A DNA stretch of 64,000 bases from an uncultured bacterium. Lineage in GTDB: Bacteria; Cyanobacteriota; Vampirovibrionia; Gastranaerophilales; Gastranaerophilaceae. The stretch covers positions 62,001-126,000 of the forward strand of contig CAJMSH010000002.1 of NCBI GenBank assembly GCA_905216055.1, written 5' to 3'. Below are positions 1 to 8,651 of the stretch, piece by piece. Each line of letters begins with the position of its first letter. The stretch's first letter is position 1. The notes below the pieces were generated by a model. It made no database searches, was not told the origin of the DNA, and saw only the letters and a list, made by a program, of their open reading frames with translations. The position numbers and the translations under genes were made by a program.

Positions 1-496
1 AGTTCAAGCTAACGACAAGAGAACTTGCTGCAGCATTTGGAAGAACAAACCTTGCATCTTCAGCAGGAATTCCTGCCTCAACAAATTCTTGATATTGTTC
101 TGATATTTTGCCCATAAACTGAACAAATTTTTCTTTTAATTCAGGATTTTTCTCAATAGTCGGTGGGATTATATAATCAAATTGTCCTTTTTCTTTTACA
201 TATCTTTGAGATTTTTGAGAAAAAGACATGTGTCTGTGTCTTACAAGCTGGTGAGTACAAGCACGTGAAACATTTGAGATAGCAAAACTAACCTGAATAT
301 GCTCAATAGTAGAATAATGACCTGAAGAAATAACTCTTTCAATTAATTTAAGCATTTTTTCTTTATCATCAGTGCTGTTATAAATATTTATAGGCGAATC
401 TGCACTGTAACATGTTCTACAAGCAGTATAAACAGTTTTTAGCATATTATCCGGTTTTGAAATCAAATTTACAACAGGTTTGTTATTATTTTCCAT
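1..496 (-). CDS. thyX: Flavin-dependent thymidylate synthase, C-terminus beyond window edge
   Basis: ThyX makes dTMP from dUMP using methylene-tetrahydrofolate, with FAD and NAD(P)H, in the cytoplasm; it is unrelated to ThyA. My translation of the reverse strand gives about 165 residues with no stop before the window edge, so the gene is partial. The ThyX signature RHRHMSFSQKSQRY is seen near residue 70 (family pattern RHRxxSxNxxSxRY, here Q for N), preceded by HYSTIEHIQVSF, and followed by EDARFVLP, the usual pre-C-terminal block. The start at 496 is chosen because an AGGGAG ribosome site lies 8 nt upstream; an in-frame ATG at 502 would be too close to it. Presence of thyX suggests thyA is absent, but that cannot be checked here. 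Confidence 0.93.
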   Translation of the reverse strand, partial: MENNNKPVVNLISKPDNMLKTVYTACRTCYSADSPINIYNSTDDKEKMLKLIERVISSGHYSTIEHIQVSFAISNVSRACTHQLVRHRHMSFSQKSQRYVKEKGQFDYIIPPTIEKNPELKEKFVQFMGKISEQYQEFVEAGIPAEDARFVLPNAAASSLVVSLN

Positions 497-615
497 ACAC
501 ATATCTCCCTAATACTAATTATAAAACAATTATACCACCCTTAAGTATGGGTGGCATAATGTAAATTTTTTCTAACAAATCACTTAATAAGATATCAAAA
601 ACAGTTTTATCAAAC

Positions 616-819
616 TTATTTTTTGTTACCATAACGTTTGTTGAATCTTTCAACTCTACCTTCAGAGTCAAGGATTTTTTGTTGACCTGTATAGAATGGG
701 TGGCAGTGATTGCAAATTTCAACTGTAATATTATCGTTGATAGATCCTGTTTCAATTTCGTTTCCGCAAACGCATTTGATAACAGTTTTCTTATAATCCG
801 GATGAATTCCTTTTTTCAT
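616..819 (-). CDS. rpmE: 50S ribosomal protein L31 (zinc-binding form)
   Basis: L31 is a small protein of the large ribosomal subunit that bridges to the 30S subunit. The 67-residue product starts MKKGIHPDY and ends with GRVERFNKRYG, both typical of L31. It keeps the zinc ligands of the 'C+' type: C17, C19 and the later CNHC pair. An AAGAGG ribosome site precedes the ATG. It appears to be transcribed alone, toward thyX. Confidence 0.95.
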   Translation of the reverse strand: MKKGIHPDYKKTVIKCVCGNEIETGSINDNITVEICNHCHPFYTGQQKILDSEGRVERFNKRYGNKK

Positions 820-1012
820 TTCTTAACCTCTTTCTTTTTCTCAAGATTCCAAACTTGATTATTTTATTATAATTCGACTAAATATATCATACAACAGAAA
901 TAAAAAAGTGCAAGCTTTATAAAATCTCATGCATCTGTCTGATGTTAAATTTTCTTAATGTTGTCATAATATAAAAGTTATCCGTTATTAGATTTTGTAA
1001 AGGTGATTATTA

Positions 1013-1177
1013 ATGAATCTGCACGAAAAATGTTTATTGAGATATTTACAAAACCCCGATGAATTGGCTTATTCAACTGAAATTTTAAAAGTTAATAATT
1101 TTATATTAGAAAAAAAATTTGTTCTGGAAAATATTACAAACAGCCGTATTGCAAAGACTTTTAATATTGATCAATAA
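1013..1177 (+). CDS. Small hypothetical protein (54 aa)
   Basis: I do not recognise this product. An ATG at 1013 is preceded by AGGTGA at 5-6 nt spacing, which supports translation. The 54-residue protein is polar and mildly basic, starting MNLHEKCLLRYLQNPDE, with no membrane segment or cysteine motif. It lies alone between rpmE (opposite strand) and the diguanylate cyclase. It could be a chance ORF, but the ribosome site and length argue for a real small gene. Confidence 0.5.
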   Translation: MNLHEKCLLRYLQNPDELAYSTEILKVNNFILEKKFVLENITNSRIAKTFNIDQ

Positions 1178-1255
1178 TCAAGTTTAAAAGTTGCCAAATA
1201 TTTAGAACTCTATTATACTAAAATATAGGTTATAAGTATAATTAAATAGAGAGTT

Positions 1256-3022
1256 ATGTTTAAAAAAATATCATATACAGTTGGTTTGATTCTGTTCATT
1301 ATATTTGCATTTTTAATCTTTAAAAATGCTGATTTAAAAACATTTGTTGACACAATTGAAAACAGAACATTTGATTTAAGACAAAGTATATTAATCAATC
1401 AAGGAGCCAAAAAAGCAAGCAGTGACATTGTAATTGTTGCAATAGATGATGCGACCTATGAATACATTCTTGACACATACGGCGAATGGCCAATTCCGAG
1501 AGATATTTATGCAAATATCATTAATTATCTTGAACAAAAAAATCCAAAATCAATTGTTTTTGATTTAATGTTTGTAAAATCATTAAAAAGCCCAAATCAA
1601 GCAGATGAAGCCTTAGTTACTACTTTCAAAAAATACAACAACATTTTTACATCAATGAATTTTGATAACCAATCTGAAGATTTGCGCACACCGCCAAACC
1701 TTCCAGACAAAATAAGTATCAATGTTGAAAACAATTCAAAAATAGATTTTCATCAATTAACATTTACCAACTGCAGACTTATACTTGAAGGGATTTTAAA
1801 AGCGACTAAAAATATAGGTATTATAAATGTTTCAAGATCTGATGACGGAATATTGAGAAAAATGCCTTTTATTGTCAAATATAAAGACAAATATTATCCT
1901 CAATTAGCTTTAAGAGTAGGGCTTAATTACCTTGGAGAAAACCAAAATTCCTTTGAAATAGACAAACACTCAAACTTTATAATCGGCGGTAAGAAAATTT
2001 ACCTTGACGATGACGGAAGCGCAATCCTTAATTGGTACGGACCTGCAGGCACTTATACATATATCCCGATGTATCAGCTTATAAAAGCTGTAAATGGAGA
2101 AAAAACAGAACTTGATTATGATTTTTCAAATAAGATTATATATTTTGGGACAACTGCTGCAAGCTTATTTGACATAAAAACAGTTCCCGCTGGGAAAATT
2201 TACCCGGGAGTCGAAGTTCAAGCAACCTATGTAAACAATATTATAGATAACAACTTTATCAGAAAAGTTAATAAAGGGTATACAATTGCTTTAAGTATAT
2301 TACTTGCTCTTTTAATCGCATCTGTTGTAACAAGAGTAAATTCTGCATTTGTTGCATCAATGATATCTCTATCAACATATCTTATTTATATTATGGTTGC
2401 GTTTTATGCAATGAAATATGAAAATTTATGGTTAGAATTAATTTATCCGCTAATATTTTCAATAGCAGCATTTACGGTTGCATATATCGTAAAATACCTT
2501 GTAAAATCTCGAGATTTTGAACAACAATATATCTTAGCGACAACAGATGGCTTAACAGAGCTTTATAACCACAGATATTTCCAAGAACAAATAAGAATGC
2601 AAGTGGAGCAAGCCAAAAGATACAGCAGCCATTTTTCACTTATCATCATAGATATTGATTTCTTCAAAAAATTTAATGACACCTTTGGACACCAATCTGG
2701 AGATGCTGTACTAAGACAGGTTGCGCAAACTTTAAGGAAAAATGTTCGTGCAACAGATATTGTATGTCGATATGGCGGAGAAGAAATGAGCATAATATTA
2801 CCTAATACAAATAAAGATGAAGCTTTTTCTACTGCTCAAAAAATCTGTAATCGTGTAGCATCAAAGAAATTTAAATTGACAGGAGATAAAGAAACTCATG
2901 TAACAATAAGTCTAGGAGTTGCAACATTCCCGTTTGACGGAGATTCTGCTTCTACAATTATTGAAGCTGCAGATAAAAGATTATACACAGCAAAAAATAA
3001 CGGAAGAAATCAGGTTAAATAA
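1256..3022 (+). CDS. CHASE2 sensor diguanylate cyclase
   Basis: Membrane-bound enzyme expected to make cyclic-di-GMP from two GTP in response to an extracytoplasmic signal. The order seen is: N-terminal membrane segment (about residues 7-23), a CHASE2-type sensory domain (about 40-340; contains IVIVAIDDATYE and ends in the IYPGVEVQA block), three closely spaced membrane segments (about 340-420), then a C-terminal GGDEF domain (about 430-588). The active loop is GGEEM (507-511), M replacing the usual F. The inhibitory I-site RxxD is intact as RATD, 498-501, five residues before it. A GAGAG ribosome site precedes the ATG. It is monocistronic and closed by a terminator at 3054. Confidence 0.9.
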   Translation: MFKKISYTVGLILFIIFAFLIFKNADLKTFVDTIENRTFDLRQSILINQGAKKASSDIVIVAIDDATYEYILDTYGEWPIPRDIYANIINYLEQKNPKSIVFDLMFVKSLKSPNQADEALVTTFKKYNNIFTSMNFDNQSEDLRTPPNLPDKISINVENNSKIDFHQLTFTNCRLILEGILKATKNIGIINVSRSDDGILRKMPFIVKYKDKYYPQLALRVGLNYLGENQNSFEIDKHSNFIIGGKKIYLDDDGSAILNWYGPAGTYTYIPMYQLIKAVNGEKTELDYDFSNKIIYFGTTAASLFDIKTVPAGKIYPGVEVQATYVNNIIDNNFIRKVNKGYTIALSILLALLIASVVTRVNSAFVASMISLSTYLIYIMVAFYAMKYENLWLELIYPLIFSIAAFTVAYIVKYLVKSRDFEQQYILATTDGLTELYNHRYFQEQIRMQVEQAKRYSSHFSLIIIDIDFFKKFNDTFGHQSGDAVLRQVAQTLRKNVRATDIVCRYGGEEMSIILPNTNKDEAFSTAQKICNRVASKKFKLTGDKETHVTISLGVATFPFDGDSASTIIEAADKRLYTAKNNGRNQVK

Positions 3023-3053
3023 AATAATAAAATATAATCAGATTAATAAAAAA

Positions 3054-3085
3054 AAGAAACCTTTTTATTTAAAAGGTTTCTTTTT
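3054..3085 (+). terminator. Intrinsic terminator after the diguanylate cyclase (bidirectional)
   Basis: A 12-bp perfect stem (3054-3065 with 3071-3082), 5-nt loop, then a T run. An A run on the 5' side means it can also end the convergent gene at 3107. Confidence 0.8.
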
Positions 3086-3106
3086 AATTATGAAAAACTT
3101 TTTTTA

Positions 3107-3781
3107 TTAAATAACAGGAACATCAACAGGATCAACAAGAATTACATTTATAGTTTCACCTTTTTTAAGATCAACCCCCTTGCCTTTTCTTACCATATCA
3201 GCAAAGAAATCATAAACGTAATAAGCACCGCCGCCTATTGCTCCGCCAACAGCACCAACACCTGTCATAATTTGATCAGCAACAATTACATCATCAAATA
3301 CATCACCGCCCCATTCTGTTGCAGTAGATGTAATATCTTTAGTAACTTCCCAATTTTGTTTTAAAGCGTCTTTATACCCGCGAGAAGATGTAATGCCGCC
3401 ATCATAAGTTAAATCAGAACGACCTATAACTGATAGAGTCAAAGGTAACTGTCTGCCATTTGGAGTTACAACGTGGTCAAAGTCTAAATATAAAACTGCA
3501 CCTTTTGAAAATCTTTTTGCCGGTTCAATTCTTTTAATTGTACCTCTAACCACAGAACCCATCGGTAATATTACATCAGAATCGGATGTTTGATCATTTA
3601 TCATAATTGCAGAAAACTCTGTTCCTTCAGGGTTTACAGATGTTGATAAAGGAGTCATCATCTGTAACGCAAATTTTGTTCCTGCAGGAATTCTCTTCGT
3701 TTTAGCTCGACCGCTTAAGGGTTCTGCAGATACTGTTTGAACAAAAAGAAATAGTGATAATATTAAAGTTAAAAATTTCAT
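3107..3781 (-). CDS. Exported protein of unknown function, beta-rich
   Basis: The product has a clear Sec signal peptide (about 1-19, ending TVSA|E) and no further obvious function. The mature part has a repeated pattern of short beta-like stretches: an 'IPAGTKFALQMMTPLST' block, 'ILPMGSVVRGTIKRI', and 'LYLDFDHVVTPNGRQLPL'. I know this style from exported proteins that carry 'PAGT...VPAGS...G.V' blocks in several phyla, but cannot name a family with certainty. A glycine-rich hydrophobic stretch (about 170-190) could be a membrane or lipid-contacting segment. A strong AAGGAGAG ribosome site precedes the ATG. It is likely periplasmic or cell-envelope located. Confidence 0.7.
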   Translation of the reverse strand: MKFLTLILSLFLFVQTVSAEPLSGRAKTKRIPAGTKFALQMMTPLSTSVNPEGTEFSAIMINDQTSDSDVILPMGSVVRGTIKRIEPAKRFSKGAVLYLDFDHVVTPNGRQLPLTLSVIGRSDLTYDGGITSSRGYKDALKQNWEVTKDITSTATEWGGDVFDDVIVADQIMTGVGAVGGAIGGGAYYVYDFFADMVRKGKGVDLKKGETINVILVDPVDVPVI

Positions 3782-3850
3782 AATTCTCTCCTTATTTTAC
3801 ATTGTATTTTATTAAATTTTATAAAAAAAAGCAATAGCAATGTTAAAAAC

Positions 3851-3888
3851 TTGCGAATAAGAAAAGAGATTGATATGATATTTATATG
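3851..3888 (+). promoter_or_regulatory. Promoter placing +1 at the TPR gene start codon (leaderless)
   Basis: TTGCGA (3851-3856), 17-nt spacer, extended -10 TGA-TATGAT (hexamer 3874-3879), then 6 nt to the ATG at 3886. No ribosome site is present between them. Confidence 0.6.
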
Positions 3889-4812
3889 TCAAAAATTGAT
3901 AAGATTGAAGAATTACAAAACATATTAAAAGAAGATCAAACAAACTTTCAGGCAAGGAGAGAACTCGCTGTTCTTCTGCTCGATCTTGGGTATTCTGAAG
4001 AAGCAAAACAACATTTTTTGTATCTTTCAAAAATTTTCAATGATGACAGCGGAATTTTTTATAATCTCGGTATAACTTATGAAAAATTAAAGAATTTAGA
4101 TAAAGCAGAAGAAGCTTACAAAAAAGCTATAGAAATATCTCCTGATGAAGTTGATGCGTATTACAATCTCGGACTTGTTTATATGGACAAGAAAGAATAT
4201 GAAAAAGCCGTTGATTGCTTTGAAAATGTACTTGCAAAAGATAATAATGATTCAAATTCATATTTTTCAATAGGACTTTGCTACTTTAAAGAAGGAAAAC
4301 TTGACGGAGCAAAATATTATTTTCAAAGAACAATTGACTTGAATGACGAAGATATATATGCACATTTTTATATCGGGAATATCTTAAAAGAAGAAGGAGA
4401 TAATAAAGGAGCACGAGAAAAATTCAATAAAGTTCTTTCACTTTCTCCGGATTATAGCTGGGCATATTTCAATTTGGCATCAATTGATTATGAAGAAGGA
4501 GATTTCAATTCAGCGACACAGAATCTTGACAAAACTCTTGATCTAAACCCCAAAGATATAGACGCATATAAGATTTATGCCAAAATTCTAACAAAAAGCG
4601 GACAACTTGATAAAGCAGCAGTAATTATGGAAACCGCAATTGATAACTGTGGCACAAACGGAGATTTATACTACATTTTAGCGCAAATTCAAAAACTCAG
4701 ACACGCAAACGATGAATATGTAAAATGTATGAGTAATGCCCTCAAATATAACAATAGCCTTTCTACAAGTGCAAAGCTTGTTAAAAAAGAGCTTGATAAA
4801 TTTCTCTCATAA
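3886..4812 (+). CDS. TPR repeat protein
   Basis: Cytoplasmic helical-repeat protein expected to act as a protein-protein scaffold; the partner is unknown. About eight tetratricopeptide repeats run from residue 35 to the end, with the usual pattern (for example IFYNLGITYEKLKNLDKAEE and AYYNLGLVYMDKKEYEKAVD). There is no signal peptide or membrane segment. It starts 6 nt after a -10 box and has no ribosome site, so the mRNA is probably leaderless. proS follows 56 nt downstream on the same strand. Confidence 0.88.
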   Translation: MSKIDKIEELQNILKEDQTNFQARRELAVLLLDLGYSEEAKQHFLYLSKIFNDDSGIFYNLGITYEKLKNLDKAEEAYKKAIEISPDEVDAYYNLGLVYMDKKEYEKAVDCFENVLAKDNNDSNSYFSIGLCYFKEGKLDGAKYYFQRTIDLNDEDIYAHFYIGNILKEEGDNKGAREKFNKVLSLSPDYSWAYFNLASIDYEEGDFNSATQNLDKTLDLNPKDIDAYKIYAKILTKSGQLDKAAVIMETAIDNCGTNGDLYYILAQIQKLRHANDEYVKCMSNALKYNNSLSTSAKLVKKELDKFLS

Positions 4813-4868
4813 AGCTTTTTTATGATAAAATAAAACCATAAATAATAACAAATGAGGAATAAAATATT

Positions 4869-6605
4869 ATGAAAATGTCAAAAATGTTTATACAAACCCT
4901 GAGAGAATACCCTTCAGATGCAGAAGTTATTTCTCATAAAATGCTTGGAAGAGCAGGGTTTATAAAAAAACTTGCCCCTGGAGTATACACTTATATGCCA
5001 CTAATGTGGAGAGTATTGAAAAAGATTGAAAATATTGTAAGAGAAGAAATGGACAATGCAGGCGCACAAGAGCTTTTGATGCCATTTTTACAACCAAAAG
5101 AATTATGGGAAGAATCAGGCAGATGGGAAGTTTACGGTCGCGAATTAATGCGTCTTAAAGACCGTCACGACAGAGATATGTGTCTTGGACCTACTCACGA
5201 AGAAATCATAACATCTGTTGCTCGTGATGTTTTAAAATCATACAAACAGCTTCCTGTAAATTTATATCAAATTCAATCAAAATTCAGAGATGAAATCAGA
5301 CCAAGATACGGACTTTTAAGAGGTCGTGAATTCATTATGAAAGACGCCTACAGCTTTGATATTGATGAAGCCGGTCTTGATAAAGAATATCAAAATATGG
5401 CAAGAGCCTATAAAAAGATATTCGAAAGATGCGGACTTGAAACTAAAATGGTTCAATCAGATTCAGGCGCAATAGGTGGAAGCGTTTCTCATGAATTTAT
5501 GGTAATCACAGACACAGATGCAGGTGAAAATGACGTTTTCTATTGCAATTCTTGCGATTACTCAGCAAATTCAAACCACGCAGTATCTAAATTGCCTGAA
5601 GCTGTAATTGACGGAAAAGATTACTTTAAAGAAACAAAAGTAATTGATACTCCAAACACTCATTCTATTGAAGAATTAAGCAAATTCTTAAATATTCCTG
5701 ATACATTGATTTTAAAATCACTTGTATACATTATCGATAAAAAGCCTGTAATTGCATTAATCAGAGCCGATAAAGCAGTTGAAGAAACAAAATTAATGAA
5801 TGCTGTTGGCGGAATTGACGTAAGAATTGCATCTTCAGCAGAAATTGCAGAACTTATGGCAGAAAAAGGCTTTGATGCAGTACCGGGATTTATCGGGCCA
5901 AAAGGAATGGACGGAATTACAATAATTGCAGATGAAACCGTTCGAGATATGAAAAACTTTGTTGTCGGAATAAATCAAACAGACAAGCACTTGGTTGGTG
6001 CAAATCTTTCTGATTTAGGCATAGAAAATATCAAATATGCAGATATTCGTCTTGTACAACAAGGAGAATTTTGTCCTCAATGCGGCAAACCATTGTTTGT
6101 AACAAAGGGTATTGAAGTTGGTAATATCTTTAAACTCGGAACAAAATATTCAAAACCAATGAACGCTGTATATACAGATATTAACGGAAAAACTCACCCA
6201 TATATTATGGGCTGTTACGGAATAGGAATTTCAAGAACCGCAGCCGCTGCAGTTGAAGCACATTACGATGAACACGGTATTAAATGGCCAATTTCTATTG
6301 CTCCATATCATGTTGTAATTGTTCCTGTAAATATTAAAGATGAATTACAAATGAAAGTTGCAAATGAAATGTATGAAGCTTTAAAATCAGCAGGAGTTGA
6401 AGTTGTACTTGATGACAGAGATGAAAGAGCAGGTGTAAAATTCAAAGATGCCGATTTAATAGGCTTCCCATTCAGAGTTACTGTCGGAAAAACAATAAAT
6501 GAAGGCTTTATTGAATACAAAGTCAGAGAAACAGGCGAACAAGAAAAATATACACCTGAAGAAGCGACACAAAAACTTATCAATATAATAAAAGCGGTTA
6601 AATAA
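4869..6605 (+). CDS. proS: Prolyl-tRNA synthetase (bacterial type)
   Basis: Class II synthetase that charges tRNA-Pro in the cytoplasm. At 578 aa it has the long bacterial architecture: catalytic core with motif 2 (FRDEIRPRYGLLRGREFIMKDAY split around residue 140-160), an inserted YbaK-type editing domain (about 225-390, removing mis-charged alanine), the rest of the core with motif 3 (MGCYGIGISRT), and the C-terminal anticodon-binding domain (about 475-578). I prefer the first ATG because GAGG lies 11 nt upstream; a second ATG two codons on is further from it. Confidence 0.97.
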   Translation: MKMSKMFIQTLREYPSDAEVISHKMLGRAGFIKKLAPGVYTYMPLMWRVLKKIENIVREEMDNAGAQELLMPFLQPKELWEESGRWEVYGRELMRLKDRHDRDMCLGPTHEEIITSVARDVLKSYKQLPVNLYQIQSKFRDEIRPRYGLLRGREFIMKDAYSFDIDEAGLDKEYQNMARAYKKIFERCGLETKMVQSDSGAIGGSVSHEFMVITDTDAGENDVFYCNSCDYSANSNHAVSKLPEAVIDGKDYFKETKVIDTPNTHSIEELSKFLNIPDTLILKSLVYIIDKKPVIALIRADKAVEETKLMNAVGGIDVRIASSAEIAELMAEKGFDAVPGFIGPKGMDGITIIADETVRDMKNFVVGINQTDKHLVGANLSDLGIENIKYADIRLVQQGEFCPQCGKPLFVTKGIEVGNIFKLGTKYSKPMNAVYTDINGKTHPYIMGCYGIGISRTAAAAVEAHYDEHGIKWPISIAPYHVVIVPVNIKDELQMKVANEMYEALKSAGVEVVLDDRDERAGVKFKDADLIGFPFRVTVGKTINEGFIEYKVRETGEQEKYTPEEATQKLINIIKAVK

Positions 6606-6621
6606 TTAACCGCTTTTTTAT
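6591..6621 (+). terminator. Terminator overlapping the proS stop
   Basis: Ten-base stem AAAGCGGTTA / TAACCGCTTT around a 6-nt loop, then T's. The proS stop codon lies within it. A-rich flank on the other side allows use by the convergent gene. Confidence 0.8.
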
Positions 6622-6628
6622 TATTTAA

Positions 6629-7054
6629 TTACTTTTTATGATGTCTAAATGCAAAATATTTAAACAACACATAAGTAACAATCGATGCAATCAATATTGA
6701 GAAAAATTGACCGACATAAACATTTTTTGAAATAAATCTTACAATAAATTCCAAAACAATAGCATTAACTAAATAACTGAAAACCCAAGTGGTACAACAC
6801 TTGAAATATTCCTTAAACCAATGACCTTTTGTACAGAAAACAAAAAGTTTCTGATTTACAAAAGAAAAAACTGATGAAATTATCCATTGCAAAGCAACAC
6901 AAATCTGATAATTTTCATGTCCCAATATACTAACTGCAATTGCAAATATTATATAAGAAAAAGCCGCATTCCATCCGCCGACAAGAAGAAATCTTATCTT
7001 GTCAGGAATAGTACACCAACGGTTATATAAAGTCATTACAGCCTCTCTTGCCAT
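6629..7054 (-). CDS. GtrA-like small membrane protein
   Basis: GtrA-family proteins have four membrane segments and are thought to help move undecaprenyl-linked sugars or act in cell-surface polysaccharide synthesis. The product shows four hydrophobic helices and the family pattern 'KIRFLLVGGWNAAFSYIIF' near the N-terminus, plus FVNQKLFVF after helix 2. I start it at ATG 7054 (141 aa), one base after the gatD stop, because AAAGG lies 9 nt upstream; a TTG at 7075 would overlap gatD and lies within the ribosome-site region. The close spacing to gatD suggests coupled translation. Confidence 0.85.
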   Translation of the reverse strand: MAREAVMTLYNRWCTIPDKIRFLLVGGWNAAFSYIIFAIAVSILGHENYQICVALQWIISSVFSFVNQKLFVFCTKGHWFKEYFKCCTTWVFSYLVNAIVLEFIVRFISKNVYVGQFFSILIASIVTYVLFKYFAFRHHKK

Positions 7055-7055
7055 A

Positions 7056-7790
7056 TTAATAAGCCTTTCCGACAAGTGAATTGTGTGTCATTATCTCTAA
7101 ACTATCATCAAGTTTTGATAACTTAATCTTTTCACCATATCTTTTTTCAAGTGCTAATTCAATTAAATAATCTGCGAAATGCGGATTTTTCGGTAATAAA
7201 GAACCATGCAAATATGTTCCGAAAACATTTTTATACCTTCCGCCCTCAAATTTATCAGTACCGTTATTCCCGTTTCCAACAATTATACGTCCTAAAGGTT
7301 TTGTATCTCCTTGAAGATAAGTCAAACCGCTATGATTTTCAAATCCAACAAGTGTATTTGGTGACAAAAAGTCAGTTTCAACAGTAACATTGCCAATAAA
7401 CCTTTTTTTACCGGCAACAGTATAAGCATCCATTAAGCTTATACCTAAAAGTTTATCACCTTCAAACGGCTGATAATAATGACCAAATAACTGATAACCT
7501 CCGCAAATTCCAAGAAAAACAGCCATCTTATCTCTTTCTGCCTGCAAAAATTCTTTATTTTTATAAAGTTCGCCAGCTACATCTTGCTGCTGTTTATCTT
7601 GACCGCCACCTATAAAATACAAATCATGCTCTTTTATAGAATCACCAATTCCTATTTCTTCAAATTCAACTTTTATACCACGCCACTCACAACGTTTTGT
7701 AAGCGTAATAATATTACCCATATCACCATAAAGATTTAAAAGTTTAGGGTACAAATGTGCTATTGAAATTTTTAAATTCTTCTCTTCCAT
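7056..7790 (-). CDS. gatD: Lipid II isoglutaminyl synthase, glutaminase subunit GatD
   Basis: GatD releases ammonia from glutamine for MurT, which amidates the D-Glu of lipid II to D-isoglutamine. The class I glutamine-amidotransferase fold is seen: the nucleophile Cys in FLGICGGYQLFG, an FIGGGQDKQQ block that is typical of GatD, and the His of FGTYLHGSLLPKNP near residue 196. No murT is adjacent, although the two usually form an operon; the GtrA-like gene follows instead. Length (244 aa) fits the family. CobB/CobQ-like amidotransferases are the main alternative. Confidence 0.85.
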   Translation of the reverse strand: MEEKNLKISIAHLYPKLLNLYGDMGNIITLTKRCEWRGIKVEFEEIGIGDSIKEHDLYFIGGGQDKQQQDVAGELYKNKEFLQAERDKMAVFLGICGGYQLFGHYYQPFEGDKLLGISLMDAYTVAGKKRFIGNVTVETDFLSPNTLVGFENHSGLTYLQGDTKPLGRIIVGNGNNGTDKFEGGRYKNVFGTYLHGSLLPKNPHFADYLIELALEKRYGEKIKLSKLDDSLEIMTHNSLVGKAY

Positions 7791-7819
7791 GCTAAATAAA
7801 TTATATCACATAATCGTGC

Positions 7820-7834
7820 TATAATCTTTATATG
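7820..7834 (+). promoter_or_regulatory. Extended -10 placing +1 at tatD ATG (leaderless)
   Basis: TGC-TATAAT (hexamer 7820-7825) is followed by 6 nt and then the ATG at 7832. No convincing -35 and no ribosome site are seen. The divergent gatD start is only 41 nt away, with its own TATAAT on the other strand. Confidence 0.6.
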
Positions 7835-8590
7835 ATAGACACACATTCACATATCAATACAATTAAAGGCTTAAGCATTGATGAAATACTCGAAGAAGCA
7901 AAAAATAACGGCGTTGAAAAAATAATATTACCATCAGCCGAACTTTCAGATATTGATGAAGTTTTTAAAATATCTGAAAAATATGAAAATGTTTATGCTT
8001 TACTAGGGCTTCACCCCTCAGAAGTTAAAGACTGGAGTGAAGAACTTGAAAATAAAATAAAAGAATATTGCAAACAAAGTAAAAAAATAGTAGGCATCGG
8101 AGAAATCGGGCTTGATTACTATTGGGATAAAAGTTTTAATGAATTACAAAAGGAAATTTTTATAAAACAGATAAAACTTGCAAATGAACTGAATTTACCA
8201 ATATCAATTCATGATAGAGAAGCTCACAAAGACACATTTGATATTCTAAAAGAACACAACAAAAATTCTACAGTTATAATGCACTGTTTTTCAGGCAGTG
8301 TAGAATTTATGAAAGAATGTATAAAAGAAGGGTTTTATATTGCAATAGGCGGAGTTGTAACCTTTAAAAATGCAGTTAAGGTAAAAGAAGTTGCAAAAGA
8401 AGTTCCACCAGAAAAACTTTTACTGGAAACAGACGCTCCATATCTTACACCTGTTCCTTATAGAGGGAAAGAAAATCATCCGGCTTATGTAAAATATGTG
8501 GCAGAAGAAATTGCAAAACTCAGAGAAATTTCATTTGAAGAAATTGATAAAATCACAACAGAAAACGCAAAAAGAATTTTTAATATTTAA
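7832..8590 (+). CDS. tatD: TatD family metal-dependent deoxyribonuclease
   Basis: TatD/YcfH enzymes are TIM-barrel amidohydrolase-like nucleases acting on DNA ends and in DNA quality control. The 252-aa product starts MIDTHSHIN (metal-binding HxH), has GEIGLDYYWD (metal-bridging Glu), ISIHDRE, VIMHCFSGS and LLLETDAPYLTPVPYRGK with the conserved Asp. Length and motif order fit the family. It has a probable leaderless start and a strong terminator directly behind, so it is transcribed alone. Confidence 0.93.
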   Translation: MIDTHSHINTIKGLSIDEILEEAKNNGVEKIILPSAELSDIDEVFKISEKYENVYALLGLHPSEVKDWSEELENKIKEYCKQSKKIVGIGEIGLDYYWDKSFNELQKEIFIKQIKLANELNLPISIHDREAHKDTFDILKEHNKNSTVIMHCFSGSVEFMKECIKEGFYIAIGGVVTFKNAVKVKEVAKEVPPEKLLLETDAPYLTPVPYRGKENHPAYVKYVAEEIAKLREISFEEIDKITTENAKRIFNI

Positions 8591-8595
8591 CAAAT

Positions 8596-8633
8596 AAAAA
8601 GTACCTTAGAAAATTTTCCAAGGTACTTTTTTT
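8596..8633 (+). terminator. Terminator after tatD
   Basis: Stem AAAAAGTACCTT / AAGGTACTTTTT with a 12-nt loop, ending in a T run. Orientation fits tatD; glmS ends 18 nt further on, on the other strand. Confidence 0.8.
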
Positions 8634-8651
8634 ATGAATATTATTTAACGC

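Noticed and set aside
519..755. 78-codon reverse frame over rpmE
   Set aside because: Shadow of rpmE in another frame; no ribosome site or recognisable product.
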